Of a stretch of DNA of 64,000 bases, positions 57,737 to 64,000 are shown piece by piece. Positions within the stretch are counted from its first letter, which is position 1. Each line of letters starts with the position of its first letter. Source of the DNA: Blumeriella jaapii (lineage: Eukaryota > Ascomycota > Leotiomycetes > Helotiales > Drepanopezizaceae); assembly GCA_009599575.1 (NCBI GenBank), contig VWND01000073.1, positions 1,488,001 to 1,552,000 on the forward strand, written 5' to 3'. Below the pieces are notes generated by a model, which was not told where the DNA came from, did no database searches, and saw only the letters and a list, made by a program, of their open reading frames with translations. The translations under genes and the position numbers were made by a program.

Positions 57737-57980
57737 AAACAGAAAAATTGCGGCCATTTTAAAAAAAAAAGCTTTTTTAAACGAAAATGCGAACGTTACC
57801 GAAAACAAAAAAAACAAAACAGTAAAACAATTATAATTCACGACCAAAAACGGAAAAAACAATTATAATTCACGACCGAAAGCGAAAAAAACCGCATGTT
57901 ATTTCGAAAGCGTAACGCACGCTATATACAAAAGCATACGTATAAAAAAATCAATCGCTTTTAAAAACCAAAAGCTTAAA
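56850..57980 (+). pseudogene. D1 extra Ala-rich, charged open region downstream of pol
   Basis: After the integrase the plus strand reads KTAAAAKPAKTDAAAAAAAR, then RFVRFSIIIKAEALLFFKRF and CASVARAAKT, and ends in a Lys/Arg-rich coiled-coil-like tail. It is on the same strand as gag-pol and ends at the 3' LTR. No family recognised. Could be a separate gene or a C-terminal extension of pol. Confidence 0.4.
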
Positions 57981-57990
57981 AAAAAAGTAA

Positions 57991-58403
57991 TATTAAAAAC
58001 TAATATCACGTATATAAATTAAATAATCCGCCAAAATCTTTTGCTTTTTATTAATTTTCGAATAATATTTTCTGCGGATAAACCGTAAAAGCCGGATAAT
58101 ATTATAAAAATTAAAAATAATATTTAAATAAAACATTTTATAAAAATAATTGCTAAAAAATCAATTATTAAAATTATATTAAAAAAAATAAAAAAAGGTC
58201 GGGATAAGGGCTGAAAAAGCATATTAAATAAAATTCGCCTGATTTCCTGAGAAATACTTTTCTCGAGGGTTCCACCCTTTTTTTTGTATTTATACACGCC
58301 TTCTACTAGAAATATAAAAGATAGAAATCAGTCTGACTATCAACCCAATCTTATCTGAGCTTTATTATTTGAATTAGTGTTTCCCTGCCTTTTAATCCTT
58401 ACA
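57991..58403 (+). repeat. D1 3' LTR, 413 bp
   Basis: Inner part strongly AT-shifted, outer part (about 58200-58403) intact, the mirror image of the 5' LTR. A purine run (AAAAAAAAAGTAA) precedes it. Confidence 0.87.
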
Positions 58404-58739
58404 AAAAACGGGTTATCGTTTTCAAAAGTTTTTTTTATTTGTTTCGACGTATTATATTTGCAATTTTCCGAAAAAAGCTTAATTTAGTTTTCGTTCGAAG
58501 CAAAAAAGAAAAAGCTGACGGATTTATTTGATTTTTATATAAAAGTATCGAAATAAAACTTTTAAATCGTTTCGTCGTCGAAAACGAAAGTTTTAAACAA
58601 AATAATTTAATTTTATACTTTTTGTATAATTTTTTTCGCAATAATTTCGATATTTTTTTCTAGGTTTTTTCGGTTAAATTATATAATAATCGAAATCTTA
58701 AAAACTTTTATTAAAATTTAACGTATTAACGGTAATAAT

Positions 58740-58990
58740 TGTTACGATCCTCCCCTGGCTAGTGGTGTGGTTGCCAGTGGTATGATTGCCGGTGGTGTTG
58801 GAATAAGGTTTGGGCACGGACCACCTCGGCCATTAGGCCTCGCGTTAAGTTACGTGACTTATAAGCGCAGCTTATTATACATAAAGTTCGCGACTCCGAG
58901 CATTTTAGCTCGGTGTTTTTTTTTTAATTTATATACGTATTTTTTGGTTTATATTATTTTTTTGATTATTCTTAAGCTAGCTGTGATATA
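58740..58990 (+). repeat. E1 5' LTR, about 251 bp (end uncertain)
   Basis: Repeated GGTGTGGTTGCC / GGTATGATTGCC motifs at the start, then an abrupt switch to AT-rich text after about 58910. The 3' boundary is a guess from a TGTGATATA end. Confidence 0.6.
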
Positions 58991-58999
58991 AAAAAAGAT

Positions 59000-60610
59000 T
59001 AAACAACTTTCGCTGAGAAGCTTTGTATTTACGGTTAAAAATTCGATCTGCTTTTGCAATTCGAACTCTTTTTAGGCCGTTCGTACCGACGTTTATTTAT
59101 CGATGCTTTAATTAAAATTTTTTTTTATTGATTTTGTTTCCAGAAAAAGCTAGAGTTTTTTTTTTTATTAATTCGATCTGCTTTTGCAATTCGAATCGCT
59201 TTTTTTTAATATTACAACATTTTATGCTTTTTTTATAAGTCGACGTGGCATTCGAGAACGAACGCAATTCGTACGATTTAGCTTCGAATCAGCACTTTTA
59301 CTTTTTGCTTCTGGCGCTTCCGAATTTCTATTCGTTTCAGGCTTTTTCGACGATTTTAACAACGAGTTTTTATTTTACGACTTTTTTACCGAACTATAAT
59401 TATTTGCTGCTGGATTCTTTCGCTTTATTATCGAATTTAAAGTCGAGTTGTACGACGCTGATATTCTAGTATTTTTAAACCGACGAATGCTTTTACGACT
59501 GTTTAGCATATTTGCTAACGCTGAAGGATTTATTGCGGCCCAGCAGTTTTAAATCGCTTAAATAATCGCTTAAGCTATCGCCGCCGCTCGCTTTCCAGCC
59601 TTTGCTATCGCTTGCGACGCTTTTTTTTTATTTCGAGCTTCGCGCGCTTTTACGGCGGATTTTTAATTAATTTCCGAGTATTATTTTTCCGTTTTCGACC
59701 CAGCTATTTTTCGAATCGAATTATTTAAAGTTAAATACTTTCGCTACGTTTTCAGCGATTATTAAAAAAAGATTAAATATAACGCATGGAAAATAAATAT
59801 AAAGCTGTTTATTAAAAAGTATTTAAGAAACTTTATATAAGGCATAAACTAAATTAAAGCATATTTTAAATGCATTACCGGAAAAGTAAAAACTATTATT
59901 TTGGAGCATTTGAATTTCGAGTTTTATAATCAAGCCCAATCGGTCCGAAACGTTTTTTATATTTTTGATCAGCGCTTTTTTAATTATAATCGCGTTTAAT
60001 TTGCCAAATTGCAATATAATAAGCTTTATATAAACAACGGTCAGATTTATAATAATTTTTGTTTTTTGTTTATTTATTACGCAGTTATTAATAAAGTTGC
60101 TAAAAACCGTTGATTTAAAAACATATGCGAAAAAGTCATTTTTATTTTTAAATACGATTTTCGAATGGAAAAGTATAAAATAAATAATAATTATATTGTT
60201 TTGAACGAGTTTTTAGCCGTTGCGGATAAAAAATCACGCAATATCCGAGCTAAAAAAATGGTTTTTGCCCGTCGTATAAGCTATTTTTCTTTTGTTATAG
60301 CTTTTGCTAATCAGAATTTTAGGCGTATTCCCGGTATTCTCAAGGTCTTATAGCGTTTTACCTTTTTAGCCCTTTTTGTTCGCACGGCTTTTCTTTCTTT
60401 TGATAAAGATTTTTACGAGCGTATAGCTGTTATTTCTGCTATTTTCGGTTTTTTTCGTTTGGCTGCGCGTTTTTCTGGCGCTTATTATAATTGCGGTAAG
60501 CCCGGCCATTTCGCAAACGTTTGCTTCGACGCCAAATTTAGTCGCAAAATCGCCGAAATAATTATCGACGAAAAGCAAAACGATTTGTTAAAAAACTTTT
60601 AAGCCGTAGT
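59000..60610 (+). pseudogene. E1 gag remnant with zinc knuckle
   Basis: Decayed gag. At about 60480-60524 the text AYYNCGKPGHFANVCFD is a CCHC knuckle with the first Cys changed to Tyr and the other three ligands kept. Confidence 0.65.
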
Positions 60611-60689
60611 AAAAATTTTTATTATAATAAAAGATTCGATTTGTAAAAAGATTTGAAGTTTGACCAGCGTTTTTTAATAGGAGAGCGAC

Positions 60690-63000
60690 AGTTTTTAATT
60701 TTTATAAAATTAGCACGCAATAAATTATATATTAAAATATTTGCATATATCGATGGCGAAGCTAATATTTTCGATGCGATTAAAACTTTTTTAGCGTATT
60801 AATTTTCTTAACGTTTCGAAGTAAGTTTTATTCGGCTGCATAAGCTTATTATATTCACCGGCTATAATAACGAGCCGGAAAAGCTTATTTTTTCTGTTAT
60901 TTTTTTTTTTTTTACGATTAACCGACGTCGTATAAATTTTTCTTTTTTGATTACAAACCTGGGCTTTACCGACGTTTTTATTAATCGCAAATTTCTATAG
61001 CACTACGATTTAAAACAAGCGTATAGCCAAAGAAAAAACAAAATAAAATGGCTATTCGATATGCTTATTATTTTTTATTTCAACGAACAATTGTTCGTCG
61101 ATTTTAATTAGCGAAAAAAGCCTAAAATGTTTAATCGTATGCATTAAAAAAATGCAAATAAACGAAATAACGTAATAGAAATCTTATATACTTTTGCTAA
61201 TATTCTTACGACGATTAAAAAAGCTTATTTAAGTTTTGGAGCTGGTAGACCTTTTACGTTTATACGAGATTTTAAAAACAGTTTATATAAAATGGAAAAG
61301 TTTTTTATTAGCAGTTTTGAACCGATTAAGCCGGTCTTTTTAACCGGGCTAATTGCTATCTCTTCTATTTTCAATTGCAATATCAGCTGTATTTCCGCTT
61401 TTGCATTTAGCGTTTTACAAATACGTTACGAAAAGCGAATGCGGGCCGCAAAAAAAAAAAGATTATTATTATCCAGCGATTGCACGTTTGTTGCTTTTGT
61501 ATACGATATAAATAAAAAACGTTTCCGCCGTGCAAAGATCGCCGAGTTTAAAAAAGTTATATAATTCGCGGCAATAAAAAGCATTTCCGTTCCCGACGCT
61601 TTGCAAGCCAAATATAACGATAACGTGGTTTTTATAAAAAAGCTTTTTCTAGCTTAGTATTTAAAGTTCGAAAAACTTTTTTATAAGCAAAAAAGCGATA
61701 AGCTCGTTTTCCGCCGCTTTAGTATAAATTATAAAATATATTTTGCTACGAAAAATACGCTTTTTATAAAACTATTCAAACGTTTTACGAACGAACAGTT
61801 TATAAAAATCAAAAGTTATATTTTCGACAATTTGCATAAGAGCTTTATTAAATCTTTTAATGCTTTTTTCGCCGCTTCGATTTTATTTATTAAAAAGTCA
61901 AACGGTTTTATGCGCTTATATATCGATTATCGCAAGCTTAATAATCTTACGAAAAAGAATTTTTACTTTTTGCTTTTAATTAACGAAATGCTGGCGCGAA
62001 TTATTAAGGCCAAAGTATTTACGAAAATTGATATTTAATAAATATTTAATCGAGTCCGGATATCCGAAAAGTCTGAAAAACTGATCAGTTTCCGCATTCG
62101 ATACGATATATATAAATATAAAATCTTTTCGTTCGGCTTTATTAATAGGCCCGTTATATTTTAACGTTTTATTAATAATATTTTTATAAAGCATTTGAAT
62201 GATTTCTGCTCGGCGTATTTTAACGATATTTTTATTTATTCCGCGAATAATTTGAAATATAAAATCTACGTTAAAAAGATTTTATCGATTTTAAAAAAGC
62301 ACGGTTTGAAAGCTAATATTAAAAAATACGAATTTAATATTACGAAAATCAAATTTCTAAGTTTCGTTATTAGTATTTAAAGCATTAAAATAAATCCGGA
62401 AAAAATCGTTATTATTAAAGATTGGCAATATGCAACGAATATGCGAGGCGTATAAAGCTTTTTAAGCTTTTGCAATTTTTACAAACGCTTTATAGCCGGC
62501 TACAGCCGCATTTGCCGCCTTTTTACTGTTTTCATAAGTAAAAACGTTTTTTTCGTGTTCGAGAAAAAGCAGAAAGACGCATGGAAAGCATTGCGCAAAG
62601 CTTTGCTGAATGCTTTTATCCTGTGCTATTACGACTTTTATAAGTAAACGCGCCTGGAAACCGACTTTTCTGATAGGGTAATAATTGGCGTATTATCGCA
62701 ATTGTAAAAAAATGATTTTTATTATTCGATCGGTTTTTTTTTTAAAATTATAATCGACGCCGAGCTTAATTATCCGATTTACGATAAAAAGCTTTTCGCT
62801 ATTTTTCGCTTTTTTAAAAACTATAAGCCGGAGCTGTTAAAAGCTTAAAAAACGTATATATATATACCGATTATCGCGCTTTGAAATACTTTATAATAAT
62901 TAAGGATTTTTCGGCTCGATAAGCCCGATGGGCCGAGTTTTTCGCCGATTTTTATTTTATAATTATATACCGGTCGGAAATTATTAATACGCTCGCTAAT
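60690..63000 (+). pseudogene. E1 protease, RT and RNase H remnant
   Basis: Around 61832-62038 the text SNGFMRLYIDYRKLNNLTKK and FTKIDI is RT; SAYFNDIFIYSAN (about 62.21 kb) is the catalytic box with the first Asp now Asn; FLSFCNFYKRFIAGYSRI follows. RNase H text (NYPIYDKKLFAIFRFFKN) is at about 62.77 kb. Protease is expected near 60.7-61.0 kb but not identified with certainty. Confidence 0.72.
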
Positions 63001-63299
63001 ACTTTTTTTCGCAAAAACTAAAATATTTTTTTATTAGAAGCGCGATAGCGAGTAGCTCGAAAGCAGCAAATGTTTTTAAACGATAAGTTGAATCCTTAAA
63101 TTTTAAAAAAAATGGCTGCTAAAAGCATAACTACGCTGGCGCTTATGAAAATACCGTTCGATAAGCGCGATAACGATAGCATTTTTTTCGAAAAAGACAG
63201 CGAAAACGAAAAAAATGAAATGTTTACAAAAAAAATCCGCAGATTCAACTTTTGTAATCGCATACGATATGCATAATTATACAATTATAAACGATTTGC

Positions 63300-64000
63300 T
63301 GCAAGTTAATAAAAACTTTTTTTTTTTCGAAACGCAGCGAGCGCAGGCTCGCAATTATAACTTTGATTATTAATTGCGACAAAACAAGTTGTTTTTCCAA
63401 AGCAGATTAATAATACTTTTGAAACTTTCCGAATTGCGAATCTTTTTGATCCGATATATTTACGAACAGCTTTGCGTAGTATACGCTGGAATAAAAAAAA
63501 TAAAGCTTTTGGTCGGTCGCAAATATTATTAAAAGGCTATAAAAGCAGATATATAGCAATACGTTTCGAATTATTATTATATACGAATAAAAGCTAGGCG
63601 CGACAAAACCCCGGGCTTTTTAAAGCTTTTGCTTATATTCAGCAGGCCTTATTAATATTTAACGATAAATTTTACGAAGCTTTTATTAAACGAAAATAAT
63701 CACGACTTCGCTTTTGTAATAATGGATCGCCTGTTTAAAAAGCTTTTATTAGTTTTTTGCTATAAAATTATTAGCGAAAAAGTTGGCAATTTTGTTTTTG
63801 ATTTATTAGATGCGCTATTTCGGCATGCCGGATTTAATTATTTCGGACCGAAAAGCTTAGTTTGTTTCGGTTTTTTAGCAAGAATTTTGCCGTATATTAA
63901 AGACCAAGATTAAATTAATTACTGCGTATAATTTTAATATCGATAAACAGATCGAAATAATAAATTAGTATATTAAGTAACGCTTCCGCTTTTTTTGCTT
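63300..64000 (+). pseudogene. E1 integrase remnant, N-terminal part
   Basis: Text LIRYIYEQLCVVYAGIKKIK, then KARRDKTPGFLKLL and NNHDFAFVIMDRLFKK match the HHCC domain and the first core Asp region of Ty3 integrases; the zinc His has become Tyr (VVYAG for VAHAG). Runs off the window. Confidence 0.68.

Larger units (their letters stand above)
51044..58403 (+). mobile_element. Ty3/gypsy element D1, complete layout (7,360 bp)
   Basis: Two 413-bp LTRs of equal length (51044-51456, 57991-58403), TGTCAGG...CTTACA, with TSD AAAAA. The uninterrupted site is visible in B1 at about 4120-4132. Plus-strand order: gag, protease, RT, RNase H, integrase, extra Ala-rich region, polypurine tract. Heavily decayed except for the outer ends. 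Confidence 0.88.
48985..58739 (-). mobile_element. Large element copy B2, partial, split by D1
   Basis: Second copy of family B in the same orientation as B1. LTR 48985-49251 (267 bp), then the third-ORF region 49252-51043, interrupted by D1 (51044-58403), and continuing 58404 to about 58739 where E1 begins. It matches B1 2070 to about 4455. Left TSD would be TTAT (48981-48984). Gag-pol of B2 would lie beyond E1, outside the window. More decayed than B1. Confidence 0.82.
58740..64000 (+). mobile_element. Ty3/gypsy element E1, truncated by window end
   Basis: Starts TGTTACGATCCTCC at 58740. The 5' LTR probably ends near 58990 (TGTGATATA, perhaps former ...ACA). Interior on the plus strand: gag with one zinc knuckle, protease, RT, RNase H, start of integrase. 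The 3' LTR is outside, so length and TSD cannot be checked. The first roughly 170 bp of the LTR are GC-rich and intact. Confidence 0.75.

Overview
The window looks like a nuclear contig of a filamentous ascomycete (Pezizomycotina). It holds short GT-AG introns of about 47 to 77 nt, CTGAC-type branch sites, an intron-bearing tRNA gene, a mitochondrial-type GTPase, and strongly AT-rich blocks of LTR retrotransposons carrying C-to-T and G-to-A decay typical of repeat-induced point mutation (RIP). I cannot name the genus from sequence alone.

Left AT-rich block (1-24115). This is almost entirely one nest of LTR retrotransposons that can be unpicked from LTRs and target-site duplications. Copy A1, a Ty3 chromovirus on the minus strand that runs off the left edge, is split twice. 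It is split by a second copy of the same family in the opposite direction (A2, 16921-23356, TSD AGCAT/AGCAC) and by a larger gag-pol element (B1, 2070-15186, 4-bp TSD GTAT). B1 is itself split by a short non-autonomous LTR element (C1, 4885-6704, TSD GCTTT) whose two 172-bp LTRs read as identical.

Gene island (about 24.9-47.9 kb). It contains a decayed 2-oxoglutarate oxygenase pseudogene, tRNA-Arg(UCG) with an intron, a small secreted cysteine-rich protein, a CMD/AhpD-like protein and an alpha-acetolactate decarboxylase. These are followed by a VWA-domain protein, the mitochondrial GTPase MTG1, a conserved F-box protein with an apparent frameshift, and a membrane-anchored GH114 glycosidase. 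The last genes are a mitochondrial 2-methylcitrate dehydratase (PrpD family), a myo-inositol oxygenase and a conserved fungal protein of unknown function. The genes are mostly housekeeping or metabolic singletons; I see no biosynthetic cluster. The candidate effector and the dead oxygenase lie next to the repeat border.

Right AT-rich block (about 47.9-64 kb). It starts with a roughly 530-bp GTA trinucleotide tract. Then come a fragment of the short element (C2, 48746-48984), a second copy of the large element inserted in it (B2), a full Ty3 element inside B2 (D1, 51044-58403, 413-bp LTRs, TSD AAAAA), and a further Ty3 element (E1, 58740 to the window end).

Most notable: decay spares CpG, and in every element the outermost roughly 85-200 bp is nearly undamaged while the interior is wrecked. 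Families B and C are nested reciprocally. Families B and D carry extra open-frame material downstream of integrase. One short spliced gene (27028-27363) encodes a new-looking secreted 8-cysteine protein. Retroelement reading frames are broken throughout and domain borders are approximate.
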